NCBI GenBank assembly: GCA_017311315.1
Contig: CM029610.1
Coordinates: 37,216,870-37,280,869 of the forward strand
DNA length: 64,000 nucleotides
Direction of reading: 5' to 3'
Source of the DNA: Dendrocalamus latiflorus
Lineage: Eukaryota > Streptophyta > Magnoliopsida > Poales > Poaceae
The notes beneath the pieces were generated by a model, which was not told where the DNA came from, made no database searches, and saw only the letters and a program-made list of their open reading frames with translations. The translations under genes were made by a program, and so were the position numbers. This document shows, one piece after another, positions 23,192 to 35,149 of this stretch; the stretch's first letter is position 1, and every line of letters begins with the position of its first letter.

Positions 23192-25418
23192 ATTTAGATC
23201 TCTTTGAAAGTTTTGACATGTTGCTTTCACGCGATGGACATGTTGCTTTCACCCGATGGCAATTTGGACGACCAATAGGGTATCTTTGTTTCCTTTAAAC
23301 TTAAGAATAGTGATTTTAAACTAATAATACGAAACATGGTATTAAATGCAACATCTTGCATTATACTAGTGAACAATCCATTTCAACCTATGTTTATTTT
23401 TTATTTTTTGGAATTATGACATTACATTAGGATCACAGGATCACAGATAATGTCTGCTAGTGAGAGATGATGGTCAATTTCTGAGCAAGACACTAAGTAA
23501 CAAACTAGCATTTTTCAAACAAGTTAAAATTGTTAGAGATTCTGGGGGTGTTTCTGCAAAACAGAACCAAAATAACTTGGGCCTTCGTATCTTGAAGGAA
23601 TTCCACGTAGGCCCATTAAGGATATCACATAGCCCACATGTTGGTGAAAAGCGGAGCTTGAGATGGTGCTTCCTCTGTTTTATATCTGGACTTCATGCCG
23701 TCTCTGCTCCATTTCACTGAAAATGAGACTGGGTTTATGCCCTAACTTAAAAAACGGAGCTTGAGCATGACGAGAGTACAGATATGGCACAGCTTGAGAA
23801 GACCGCGGAGCTTTCACCAAAAGAAGAAATGAAACGGCAATTCGCCTCGAATAGTTGTTTGTCCTGCCTGTTTGTGCATTCTGAAAAGGATCGAAGCGAA
23901 ATATCTAACCATCAAGGCAAACGATTGAAGAACTTGAAAATTCTGAAAAGGATCGGAGCTCTCACGGATCGCAGAAACGAAGTCAAAAGAGCATTCCTTG
24001 GCGCACCGGGCTCAGGCGTGCGTGCACGCACGCCGTGCAGCCGGCCGCCGCCCACACACATGGCAGGCTCCCGCGCGCACGAGCTGCTATTCTCCACCAA
24101 TCGAAAAGACTCCCTGGCGACTTGTACGCGTCTCGGCTGTCGATCTCTGTTTGGCTTTGGCGATTGCAGGATGATACGATAGCCAGAGGTAGTGATCGTA
24201 TCGTGTGACATGAAGACTGATAAGACGATGCTTTTTTAACTGATGCTTGTTTCACCACTCATTCGCATGCGTTGCAGACTTGCAGGGTAGTGTTGGCTGC
24301 CGGAGTCTAGCAAGGATGATGCCATCTCGATCGATTATTCAAATCAGGCTCATTTCGACGGAGGATCTATTCTAAATAACGATGATTTCTGGAACGTATT
24401 GTTTTCTTCACGTGACTTTCCCCTCATTTCTTCCTCTTCTTTCTTTTTTCACTTTTTTTATATTTTCTGTAGAGATGTAATAATATTTTTGATTTTTTTA
24501 TTTTCAATTGAATACATAAGAAAAGCTAACGACTGCTTACAATATCATTCCAACCATAAAAAATAAAAGCCATTAAACTAATGAACAAGAACGAAATAGC
24601 AGCAGGACCTGAAGTTCCCTATCCCTGTGCACAGACGCAAAAGAAAATCCATCACATCCAACCGAAATGCGCCGAACCTGCACACGGGAAAAAAACAAAA
24701 TAGGTAGAAAACCCAACTAGAACTCTCACTCCGGATCCTGAACAGAACGAGCTGCTATTCCCATGGGCCAAGTTCTTCCTCGCCAAACAAGCAAAAGCCC
24801 AAACGGACAAGCAAATCACAGGCACAGCACAGGAGGAACGCCAATCCCACACTCCACCCCGGAAAAGATCCGTCCAAATCGAAGCGCACCGTCTCCACTT
24901 CTCCGCCTTGTCTCGCCCTACCGTTTCCCGTTCCTCGCCTGAGCTGTTTTTTGCGCTTTTGGTTTTTGCTTATACGCAGGTTGAAATAAACGGAATAATT
25001 TTTTAAAATAAAATTTTAATAATTTTTAAATTGGTCCATTATCAAATATTTTCCTTTGTTAATATTTCATAAACTGTTAGATATATATATCCTCTTACAT
25101 ATTCATATATGTTAAATATTTTTGTTTCATAGCAATACACGGATACTTAACTAGTATACGTTATCTACATTAATATTTTTAGTGTTCGCTGTTATTATTT
25201 TAAGACATACTGATAAAAAAAATCAACCGAAGGCCAGACTTATCCGCGGCGGTTCAAAATAAAGTAACCAAAGATGGGTGGCAGAACTATCGTGTTCGAT
25301 CCGCCAGTATCTCCGTTCCTAAGCCGCTTTCCATCCCGAAATCAAGTTAACACCGCCGCTTCGCACGGCACCCAATCCAATCCACACGCCCCGAGCGACC
25401 CGAAACGCAGCAGCAGCC
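23192..25418. other. Intergenic, including the ClpP upstream region
   Basis: No supported gene. Open frames at 23460-23720 and 23784-24182 have no recognisable domain. From about 24960 to 25230 the sequence is strongly AT-rich and may be an old MITE. The 150 bp before the ClpP start are GC-richer, consistent with a 5' leader. No clear TATA box was identified. Confidence 0.4.
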
Positions 25419-26300
25419 ATGACGCCCTCCGCCCTCGCCCACCTAACCGCCGCCGCCCCAATCCCCACCTTCTCGCCCAGGCCCAATTTGGCGAGCCCGA
25501 GCGGGCCCGCGCTGCGCCGGCTCGCCGCCGCGGCGCCCCCGCGGGCGTTCTTCTCGTCGTCGCCCGTGCCGTACCAGCCGCAGCAGCCGGCGGGGTACTC
25601 GTCGCACCGGGAGTACGGGCTCGTGCCCATGGTCGTCGAGACCACCTCCCGCGGGGAGCGGGCCTACGACATCTTCTCGCGGCTGCTCAAGGAGCGGATC
25701 GTCTGCATCAACGGGCCCATCGCCGACGACACGGCGTCGCTCGTCGTCGCGCAGCTGCTCTTCCTCGAGTCCGAGAACCCGCTCAAGCCGGTCCACCTCT
25801 ACATCAACTCCCCGGGGGGCGTCGTCACGGCCGGGCTCGCCATCTACGACACCATGCAGTACATCCGCTGCCCCGTCACCACGCTCTGCATCGGCCAGGC
25901 CGCATCCATGGGCTCGCTCCTGCTCGCCGCCGGCGCCCGCGGGGAGAGGCGGGCGCTGCCCAACGCGAGGGTCATGATCCACCAGCCCTCCGGTGGAGCG
26001 CAGGGCCAGGCCACCGACATCGCCATCCAGGCCAAGGAGATCCTCAAGCTGCGCGACCGGCTCAACAAGATCTACGCCAAGCACACGGGCCAGCCCATCG
26101 ACCGCATCGAGCAGTGCATGGAGCGGGACCTCTTCATGGACCCCGAGGAGGCGCGCGACTGGGGGCTCATCGACGAGGTCATCGAGAACCGCCCTGCTTC
26201 ACTCATGCCCGAGGGTGTTAGCGGCCTTGACGTGCCGCACCATGGAGGAGGCGGCGGCGGCGGACGGGGCAGGGATGTCGAGGAGCCCTCGGCGGTATGA
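25419..26300 (+). CDS. CLPP2: ATP-dependent Clp protease proteolytic subunit, mitochondrial type
   Basis: An intronless frame of 293 residues. The first 50 or so are Ala/Pro/Ser/Arg-rich, with Arg and almost no acids, like a mitochondrial presequence. From residue 68 (GLVPMVVE) the S14 peptidase fold runs to about 255. The catalytic triad is visible: Ser163 in GQAASMGS, His188 in MIHQPSGG and Asp237 in MERDLFMD. YINSPGG at 128-134 is the conserved oxyanion-side strand. ClpP forms a 14-mer chamber that degrades proteins fed by ClpX in the mitochondrial matrix. The C-terminus has a Gly-rich tail (276-285). Codon use is strongly GC-biased at third positions, typical of grass genes. The plastid ClpP paralogues are usually intron-rich, which also favours CLPP2. 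Confidence 0.93.
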   Translation: MTPSALAHLTAAAPIPTFSPRPNLASPSGPALRRLAAAAPPRAFFSSSPVPYQPQQPAGYSSHREYGLVPMVVETTSRGERAYDIFSRLLKERIVCINGPIADDTASLVVAQLLFLESENPLKPVHLYINSPGGVVTAGLAIYDTMQYIRCPVTTLCIGQAASMGSLLLAAGARGERRALPNARVMIHQPSGGAQGQATDIAIQAKEILKLRDRLNKIYAKHTGQPIDRIEQCMERDLFMDPEEARDWGLIDEVIENRPASLMPEGVSGLDVPHHGGGGGGGRGRDVEEPSAV

Positions 26301-27992
26301 TGCGAGGGGTGGCCGCAAAGGTGAAACCTTTTTCGTGTCCGGTGGCTATGTTGTTTGTTGTTAGATCTAAAGTTTATTTCTTACTACACAAGGTTAACTT
26401 GTTATTCTGGTTCCCGAGGCGTCCAGTTTCCTCCCCTGTTGTTTTGATTGCCCGAATTGAGCTATTGCTGATATTTATTGCAACTCTTAAAAGAAATTCC
26501 ATCCCTTTGATACTGATAAATTGATACGTGTTGTGGATGTTTGTATCATAAGTATCAATTTCATGCCAAGGTATTAAAAATCTCTTCTTTTTGGTTCCTA
26601 TCTAACAGTATACGGGCGTAAATGTTACTGTTTTTGCCTTTTGGTTTGTGGCAATGGCCAACTAGTTTTGTTAAGATGATATAGCGATATGAATTGATCA
26701 TTTAGTATGATTTTTAAATATGTATCAGTTTTCTTTCTTGTCCTGGTTGTTTAGGCCTGCTAACCTGCATATCTTAGCATAAAAGTATGAATGGACATTG
26801 TGTAATGTTCTTATGCACAATAAGGTCTTTCTAGTTTCCACAGACATAAGAGGCCTCAGCAGAAGTGTGCTTTATGCAGAATTATTTATTTAGGCTTTTA
26901 TTTAGGAGCACAGTGTTCATAAATGACCAGATTAATCAACAACAGGAGCACAGTGTTCACAAATGGCCAGATTAATCAACTTCTAAGAAAAGTCTTAGCA
27001 TATCTAGAAGTGTCATTATTTGGTCAGGCATTAGGCTGTACAACTTGATGGAAATTTAAGTAGCCTAGTTAGTTTTGAATTGGGACTCTAGGTCAGCTAT
27101 AAGAGTTTTTTTTTGTACCTATGGAAACATGATATGTTCCTAACACTCGTTAAGCAATAGCAAAAATGTGTTATATTGTTAACTTACAGAACTTTGTTAA
27201 ATATTGACCATCTGTGCTAAAAGTTGTTGCTATAATATATATGCAAGTTTGAAGTTAATGGATATGAACTAGACCAAGTTCCACATAGTGGATTGTCTCC
27301 AATCTATGGCTCAGTTGGAGCTTAATATGATCTGAAACTACCTCTGATTCTTTATGTAAGGTTTCACACAGCTCTGGCCTCTAGGTATGGAGGACCTAAA
27401 GGATGCTGGGGAAAAAATGTTCAGACGCCTGAACTTCTGTAGAAATAAATGAAAAACCTGGCTAGTTTGGCCAAGCTCTGGCTCATTCTGAGCTCGATCA
27501 TGAGTTCAGTTGGATTGAGTTTTGCACGCACATAATGGACTGAATCCATACGTAGGTGAGTCATTTGTGTCGCAGTTACATGAACACAGTTGGATGAGAC
27601 CGACATCCTGTATACCTGAAACAGATGTCTACCAGCAGTATGCTCTAGTATTGGTTTTGGCTGTTTTTCTGTAGACTGTAGAGTGCAAGAGAAAGAAGCT
27701 ATGATGCCTTCTTTCAGGTGGATTGGTAAGTTCTGAAGCTGCCTTTGAAGTTTCAGTTTAGGAAAAGTTAAAACTCCCATCTTGCTGTTAAATATCACTA
27801 CGTTCCATGCTTCGAAGGATTTGTTAAGCTGATTCAGTACATCAGCAACGGCTCAGTACTGCTGGTTGTGCTGCTGTGCCCTGGACAACTGCTATCCATA
27901 TTATTTGTTGTAGTGGTAAAAATCACGGGAGCTTTGTTGGATTGGGCAGTATTCTATTAATTGCGATGTTATTTTTCGTACATTTTCTTTAG
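26301..27992. other. ClpP 3' region and intergenic sequence
   Basis: AT-rich sequence after the ClpP stop, probably including its 3' UTR. A 40-bp unit starting 'aggagcacagtgttca' is tandemly duplicated at 26904-26983. Translations around 27360-27800 are not convincing as exons. Confidence 0.45.
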
Positions 27993-28186
27993 TTCAGCTT
28001 CATCAACACTTGCAGTCCTCTACTGCTCTCGAATTTTCATCTATGATTGACAGCAGTCCAACTGAACACCGGTTTGAGGCCAATGCAGAAGTGTTAAGTG
28101 AAAACTACGAGAACAACTACCAAGTGGAAAATAACTTACGTGAACAAGAACGGTGGTGGCAGCGGCTACGACCAGCGAGTCCCTGA
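27993..28186 (+). other. Possible orphan terminal exon
   Basis: A 'ttttctttag' acceptor-like tract at 27983-27992 is followed by an open stretch of 64 codons. It begins QLHQHLQSSTALEF, continues through SENYENNYQVENNLREQERW, and stops with TGA at 28184. The composition (Glu, Asn, Gln, Trp-rich, few hydrophobics) looks coding. I do not recognise the protein and found no upstream exon, so it could be a gene fragment or chance. Confidence 0.3.
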
Positions 28187-29423
28187 AGCTGATGGGGACG
28201 AGCAACCGGCCCGCATGCCGAAGTAAAATGGCTGCCCGGCAGGCAAAGAGACCGGTTGACACGAGGACCGGCACGCCTTATGCCACCACTCGACGGCACC
28301 TGCAGATTGTAGCACCATGCTGAAACAGTGGGAAAGGGCAGGGGCTCGACAGTGAAATCAGGAAACAAACCGTCAGGGCAAGAATATCGTATCAAGCAAG
28401 CACAAGCGCTGCTGCCGATGAAGAAGCTTAGGTGAAGAGTATGGGTGCAAGAACGGCAAGAGTTCAGGGAAAAAGAATGTGGAATATGGACCCGTACCCA
28501 GCTAGAATATAAATGGGGTAAGAGTCATAGTGCAATTGATTTTTCTGTAGTTGTTGTTTACTTTCAGTAATGGAAAGTAATCGGGGTGCGATTGTGAAGA
28601 GTGCAATTACCACGTTAGACCTTGATCAATCTTGGGCAAGGACCAAGACGAATTGATGACCCAAGGTTTCGGCACAAACTATTTATCAGAAAGTAGCCCA
28701 AAGTATTTAGTTCTAGGCTGAAGATATAGCCTAAGTCAACTTGCCTTCTTTGCAGTCTCACAACAAACGGTTTAGAAAACGGAAATTTAAACTTGTATAG
28801 TTGGGTTAGCAAAAGCCCAAAATCTGCTTTATTAGTAATTAGATATGACGTAACACCTTAGGTCAATCTAAATCATAATTTGACCATGTGATTGCCATTT
28901 GAAATTATTAGAAAATTAATATTTGATTGCTATTTGAAATTATTAGAGAATTAATATTTGGGTTCTAGTGATGTTGGGCAACTTTTACATGCTTCTGTTA
29001 AACTTATTTAGCACTTAGCAATCGCATGGTCCAACTTTGGATTAAATTAAGACAAAAGTGCCACATGATCAATACTCCTATATTGGTATACTTACATAAA
29101 TTTAGGGATATAAATGTACATTTCTCAAGTTCCTAAAAAATGTTCATTATCCCAAGTGATAGTTTTTTACAGAATCCCAAGTGCGGAGCCAGCCCAAATA
29201 GTAACACTAATAAAATAGGCCCACGAAGATGAGGCACGGCCCAAATGTGCAAGACCGAATCCCTTCTTCTCCCACAGGACAGATCACTTCGTCCTGATTC
29301 CCGAGGCCAAACCCTTCTCCTCTTCACCACTGCTCCGCCCGGCGTTGTTCGGTTGTTCTCCTTCCCGCCGAACCAAGAAGCAGCCGGCGGCGGCTGCCGT
29401 CAGCCAAGCCAAGCCAAGCCAGC
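28187..29423. other. Intergenic, SETD9-like upstream region
   Basis: No supported gene. A unit of about 37 bp ('gattgccatttgaaattatt') is duplicated near 28890-28965. The last 200 bp before the SETD9-like start become CT- and GC-rich like a leader. 'agccaagcc' repeats lie just before the ATG. Confidence 0.45.
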
Positions 29424-32098
29424 ATGGCCTTTCTCTTCAACAAATTCCAGGAGGTACGCTTCTCTCCCTTCACATCTCGCAGCCATCTTCGGATCTCGAT
29501 CTGCTTGATTCCCGTTGCGCGCGGCAAAACCACCATGGATTCACTTTAATGCACAAAGTGGTTCAATTTTTTTTGTGTTGATTTGACTAAAGAGTATGTG
29601 GAAGACTGTATAATGTGCTCATGGCTTGCCTCAATGCTCTCCATCGTTCTTGCCTTTGTTCTTCGCTTAAAAGTCTTCTGCGTTTTCCTTTTTGGATGCC
29701 TTCTTGATTTCTCCGTATGTTGTCTAATGCCAACTCAAATGAGCACAACATTACTCTTGTGGAACAACATTATGATTTCCTCAGTTGTTCCCTGTAATTT
29801 TTATGTCAATTGAATTACCGATACATTTCCAGGCGGTCAGGACACTTGCGAAGAATCCCATGTTTGCTCGAGATCCAAGGCATCTTCAATTCGAAGCTGA
29901 TGTAAACCGTTTGTTTCTATATACCAGGTTTGTGATTATCTGACGAAAACGCTATGTTCCTTTTCGCTGTACTGTTTCAAAGATGGGCAACATGCCAGTT
30001 CTGTGTATGCAACATTTAGCACTTTTTTTTTTTCATAAGCAATGGAGAACTGAAATCAACATTTCGAAATTAGTTTACTCTTGCAAACTTCCAATAGCCA
30101 ATGGAAGTCCATTAAGGTGGTTATGGGATTCTCATAGTTTAGAGGCTATACGGCAATGATCTTTTTATCTAACCCCAGTGGTTATAAATGTTGCATCTTT
30201 TGAATTCTTCTGTTATCAACAACTGAAGGATTAAGCAACTAAATTATATGCTTGATTATTTCTATGTTCTTTGAAATTGTATGTTACCAAGCTGCCTTGC
30301 AATCCTTTCTATCAATATGATCAGTTTCCTAAGTTTCTTTCTATGTGCACTTAGCTATTATCGTTTGGGGAAGAATGCTGAAGAAAAGGATGCGGAGGAG
30401 ATTATTGACATGGCCACCAAAGCTTCTGTTACTGACCAGCAGAAACAAGTGCAGGAAAATGTTCATTATCAACTTACGCATATGTGCCAAGCAATTGATA
30501 GCATTCTTCTGCCTGATACAACAAATGATCCGTCGCGGGCCCCGTCAGAAGCTCATAATTATTCTCAACGCAGTGGATTGAGTTTTGCTGTGGGCAAAGG
30601 AGTTTCATCTGCAAACAAGCCAGGTAACCTTTTCTCACTAAGTGCATTGCATTGGCACATCTGCAGTTCTGCACTTGTATAATCCAAAATAGGCTAGTAC
30701 TGTGTGTTGAATAGCCAGTCTTTTGCATAATGCATACTACTGAAAAGATACTTTTAACATTTTTCTGCAACCAAAGATTAGAGTTTAAATATGGTAATCA
30801 CAGTATGTTTGCCTGTGTTTTTATTTCAAATCTCTATTATTCATGGGGAATGATAATATGGTTCCACAGATATGCCCAGGACTTTAATTATGTGATATGA
30901 ATAGATTTCCCGATGTTATTTGTAATTTTTTGTCCACTTCATCTCTGCTTCTATTCTATTTACCATAATTTGACATCCTTAACCAATATCATGTTGTCAC
31001 AGGTTCTTCAAAGTTCAGGGCTAAGCACACAAATATATGCGTTGCTTTGTTGTTGGTTGCATCACATGCATCCTGACATATAAATTGTGCAGTTAATTGA
31101 TCAGTGCTGGATGCCCTGCTAACTTCTTATCCATGTTTGGTAGCTAAATGTTTATGTGTGTACTGTGTATTATGGGCTCTCACTTGCACTGACATGTAGG
31201 AATTATGCTGTTATTACGTTCTTGGAGACACAGTTACGTATGCCAAGTATTTAAAGTTCTGATCCATTTGCTCTGCAGTGCAGCTGTTCCTGCTACTCTG
31301 CCTTTAACTCAAGCTGAATTGTCAAATAAATTTAAGGATCACTTTGGGTACACCCTTGACATCAGGCCATCACAAATTCCTCACAAAGATGCAGGGCAAG
31401 GTCTGTTCTTATCTGGAGAAGCTATTGTTGGTGCTGTCCTAGCCATCTATCCTGGAGTTATATATTCACCTGCTTATTATCGATATATCCCTGGATACCC
31501 AAGGATTGATACATGCAACAAATATCTGATCACAAGATATGATGGTACAATAATCGATGCAAAACCATGGTGTTTAGGTGGTGAAACAAGAGAAATATGG
31601 GATGGTTCAGATTTGGTGGATTACAATGCAATGCCACCCAAAAGCTCAGAGAGCAACTCTGATCGGGCATGGAGGATGCTTAGCAAGCCTCTGGAGAAGC
31701 GTCATGGTAAAAACTTTGGGGAGGTGCTTGAACGACGAAACCCACTTGCTTTTGGTCATTTTGCGAACCATCCACCAAAAGGATCAACTCCTAACGTCAT
31801 GATCTGCCCGTATGATTTCCCGTTGACTGAGAAGGACATGAGAGTATACATCCCTAACATCACGTTTGGTGGTGAAGAGCCCATGACAATGAAGAGATTT
31901 GGCTCCTTCTGGTTCAAGTCTGGAGGTTCTGGTAATCAGGCTGGGGAATCTCCAGTTCTAAAGACGCTAGTTCTGGTGAGTACAAGGTCCATATGTGACG
32001 AAGAGCTCTTCCTGAACTATAGGTATAGCAACTCAAAGGCACGGCCAGAGTGGTATGCCCCAGTTGATGAAGAAGAGGATAAGAGAAGATGGAGCTAA
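29424..32098 (+). CDS. SET-domain protein, SETD9-like
   Basis: Four exons: 29424-29453, 29833-29927, 30355-30623 and 31284-32098, all with GT-AG introns and matching phases, giving 402 aa. The N-terminus reads MAFLFNKFQE|AVRTLAKNP. The SET-like core spans about 165-380: HKDAGQGLFLSGEA, then YPGVIYSP, then GHFANHPP (near 290) in place of the usual NHxC motif, and finally EELFLNYRYS (371-380) for the tyrosine motif. This layout fits the SETD9 branch of SET proteins, presumed methyltransferases with no firmly established substrate. The acidic tail ends PVDEEEDKRRWS. Exon 4 contains a strong internal GTGAGT at about 31976, but the frame continues through the conserved C-terminal motif, so I do not splice it. 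Exon 4 must use the second of two nearby AGs (after 'ctctgcagtgcag') to keep frame. Confidence 0.88.
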
Positions 32099-32698
32099 TT
32101 TCGCACATCTTAGTTGTACCATTTTGCCTGCAATGTTTTCTAACATTTTCTTGGTTCTGTTGTCAATTGGCAAATTTCAACAGGGCGCTGGTAAGCTCCT
32201 GAAACTGAGATGGCAATTTTATTTTGCTCCAGATGGATTTTTCACCATGAGAAAAGTAGAGCGCCTCTGGTAAACTCTTCGTACATGTCTTTGTAGCACA
32301 TAAAGAATACCAATTACATGGTCATTAGTCCTTTGAACTATTTATCCTCATCCATGGATCTATGCCTGATGAGGAAAATTATTTTGAAAATTTCACTCAG
32401 TTTTGTCCCTCTGAGCAATGCTTTCCAGTTTCTAACATCTTGCTGATCCTTTTTCATCATTTGTCATACATTTGAATTTTTGATGCATTAAAAATGAGCA
32501 AAAACAGTTTATGTTCCTTATTGTATTGATTTCCTCTTTGATCAGATTGTCAAATAGAGTTATCCTGGTAGGGTTGCTTCTAGTTAGTTGCTAGTTAGTT
32601 TTGACACAAGATTAGAATATCGTGATATGGAGCCCAGTAGGTTGAGTATGTGTATATCTTTAATGTTGTGCTCAATTGGTCGTACATCCGAAACATTA
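32099..32698. other. SETD9-like 3' region and intergenic
   Basis: AT-rich sequence after the stop, presumably 3' UTR and spacer. No gene, repeat or RNA signal is seen. Confidence 0.4.
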
Positions 32699-32993
32699 AG
32701 GCCCGTTCATTTTGGTTTTTTCAGAACGATTTTTGGTTTCGGGTGTTGGTTTTTGACTGAAATTACACTGTAGCGATTGTTAATTTTCTGAGTCATAGAA
32801 TTAAAGGAAAATAAAGAAAAATAAGAAATAAAAAACATCGTTATATTTCTACGAACAATCCAAAGGAAAAAGGGAAAAAAGAAACCATAAAAAGGCAAAA
32901 AAAGCTAAAAAAACTCAAAATTAAGAAGCTAACGTATTTATTTCAGCTTCTAAAAATTAGAAAGTAGATGCTGAAATCAGAATGAACGGAGCC
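32699..32993. mobile_element. Tourist/PIF-like MITE
   Basis: A non-coding unit of about 295 bp has inverted ends 'ggcccgttcattttgg' and, read inward from the right, 'ggctccgttcattctga'. TTAA lies at both borders, compatible with a TTA or TAA target duplication. The interior is A-rich. It resembles the truncated copy at 22677-22870. Confidence 0.7.
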
Positions 32994-34440
32994 TTAAAGT
33001 CGAGCAAAAACAGCGTATGTCCCTTATCGTATTGAGTTCCACATTGAGCAGAATGTCCAATAGAGTCGTGCTGGCAGGCCTGCTCCTAGTTACTAGTTGA
33101 TATAGCTAGTTTTGACATCTGAAAGTCATGTATCGGACTCCCAGTACGTTGAGTACATATTTGATGTTGTGGTCATCTATCCTGAATTGAGTAAGCTCGT
33201 GCTACGCTATATGGAGATTTTTTTTTAGTGAACTTCTCCACTTTATCCATTCTTCAGTGCAAACCCCGCCTCACCGAAGATCATGGACGTTGACTGCTGA
33301 CTAAAGGCTCTCTTGAATCATTCCATATGGGCATGTTTGCACGTCCTGTAACACCTTTTTTCAATACTACTACTACTACTTTATAACACTCTAATTTATA
33401 TTCATCGCTACTAGATTTTGGTTACATCTCCTTTAGTTCGAAATAGTAGATAATATACATTTAACAATAAATATTAAAACAACTGTGCTATAAACTAGAG
33501 TAGACAAACTAGAGTAGACATGTTATAACTGAAACTTAGGACCTCACATCTAAGAACGCTCGGGACCTCGCGTTCGAGAATGTCCACAACCATTCGTCCA
33601 GGAGAATACTTAAACTTGAAAATAGAACATTACAGAGAAAATATACATTATTATAAAAGCTTTATAACGTTCATCATTAATTACAAGAGTTTTCTTGATT
33701 AATTTCAGATTAACAAGCCTCCCTCTGCTCATCCCTTATGTGGGTCGGTGTGGGCCGGGCCCAGCCACCCCTCTTTTTTTCCCCCTGGGTATTACACATC
33801 CTTGGAATATGCTTGCCTGGTGTTATCATGCCGATCTAGCAACCGCACAAAAGAACACTCCATTCGTTGATAAGATCGTAAGAAAAATATCTTGGTCAAA
33901 TGGTTGCTCCGGGAAGCCTTCAGGTTTTGCCGTCTGTATACTGTATGGTGAGTTTGCTTGGACATAGCTTTGCAAGTTAGCTAGCTACTGTTTTTTATGG
34001 TCTCTAGTTTTGACGTCTGTATACTGCATTGTGAGTTTGCTTGGACATAGCTTAGCAAGTTAGCCAGCTACTGTTTTTTATGGTCTCTAGTGTCTACGAT
34101 TGTTTCTTCACCTTATTCCTCGATCTCTTGGGGCCGCAATAATGCATTCTCTTTCCCATCGGGCATCACTTGTTCAGACTGGTAGGAACCTGCTGAATTC
34201 TCAATTGATCCTACAAAGCATCAAGTCAGGTAGTATATCATAACAGGAAGTAGATATCTTGTATTCTTGTGAGTTAAGTTGCCAACTCATTTGGAAAGGG
34301 AGCAAAGCACAAAAATATTGTGAGAACATGCAACCTTGCTGTTAGCTTGTCACTACGTTTTGACATAAAAAATTTTAGTGGAAGACACGTTACACAGTGC
34401 GTGGCTAGTGCCTAGCTATTAGTGCAGTTGGAGACTTGGG
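32994..34440. other. Intergenic with small repeats
   Basis: Contains an 83-bp tandem duplication at about 33930-34098 (two copies of 'gtgagtttgcttggacatag' 83 bp apart). It also holds a five-copy 'act' microsatellite near 33367. A 350-bp stretch from 33348 starts 'tgtaacacctttttt' and may be a fragment of the TGTAACACC-type LTR family. No gene is supported. Confidence 0.45.
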
Positions 34441-35149
34441 AGTTTTTCTTTTCTTGATCATACTAGTTTTAATAGTGCAACTGAGTTTTTCTTTTCTTGA
34501 TCATACTAGTTTAATAGTGCAACTAAGTAGTAGTATTCCCAACAACTACTAACAAGATATCTTGATGGGATGACCATCTCCATCTGGTGGACTAAATTAT
34601 CACGTGCCTTCTCTTCCTCTGAAGTTGAAGAATACCTGGGTCAGATATAACGGCGTCGATATTTGTTGCAATTCTAAGCGTTTGCAACATCGAGAAACAT
34701 TTATTTGCAGCATTTAAAGAAACCTTGAATCGTCTTTTTTCTTTTTAAAAAAGAGATCTGCTACAATCCTAATTCTTTGAATGGAAGGGAGATGTTTTTA
34801 ATGCTGGAAATGTTTGTCAAATTTAGTCATAGAATAAACACACTTGGTGATCAAATCGGAACTTGCTTTCTGTTTGGTGCCCGTTCCTTTCTGGTGATGA
34901 CGAACTCTCAAGTTTTTTTGGCCTTTTGGCCTTCTAAAGACGCCACCTTCTTCAACGGATCGTACGTATCAATCACTTCTATGTTTGTTAGCGAGAGGTA
35001 AATCGAAAACATGAAATATTTTCCATATCAGCTCTAAAAGCCGTGAAAATGTGTCGCGTGGAAAGGGGAAAAAAAATCATATCAGGCCCTCTCACGTTTA
35101 TATCCCTATTGGACCCTTTCAATCAGACGGCACGTGGCACAATAGAATA

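Noticed and set aside
25443..26084. Antisense and shifted ORFs over ClpP, including a 315-residue frame from 25274
   Set aside because: GC-rich shadows; the ClpP frame at 25419 has the full catalytic triad.
31970..31990. GTGAGT inside SETD9-like exon 4 as a splice donor
   Set aside because: The frame continues directly into the conserved EELFLNYRYS motif; splicing here would remove it.
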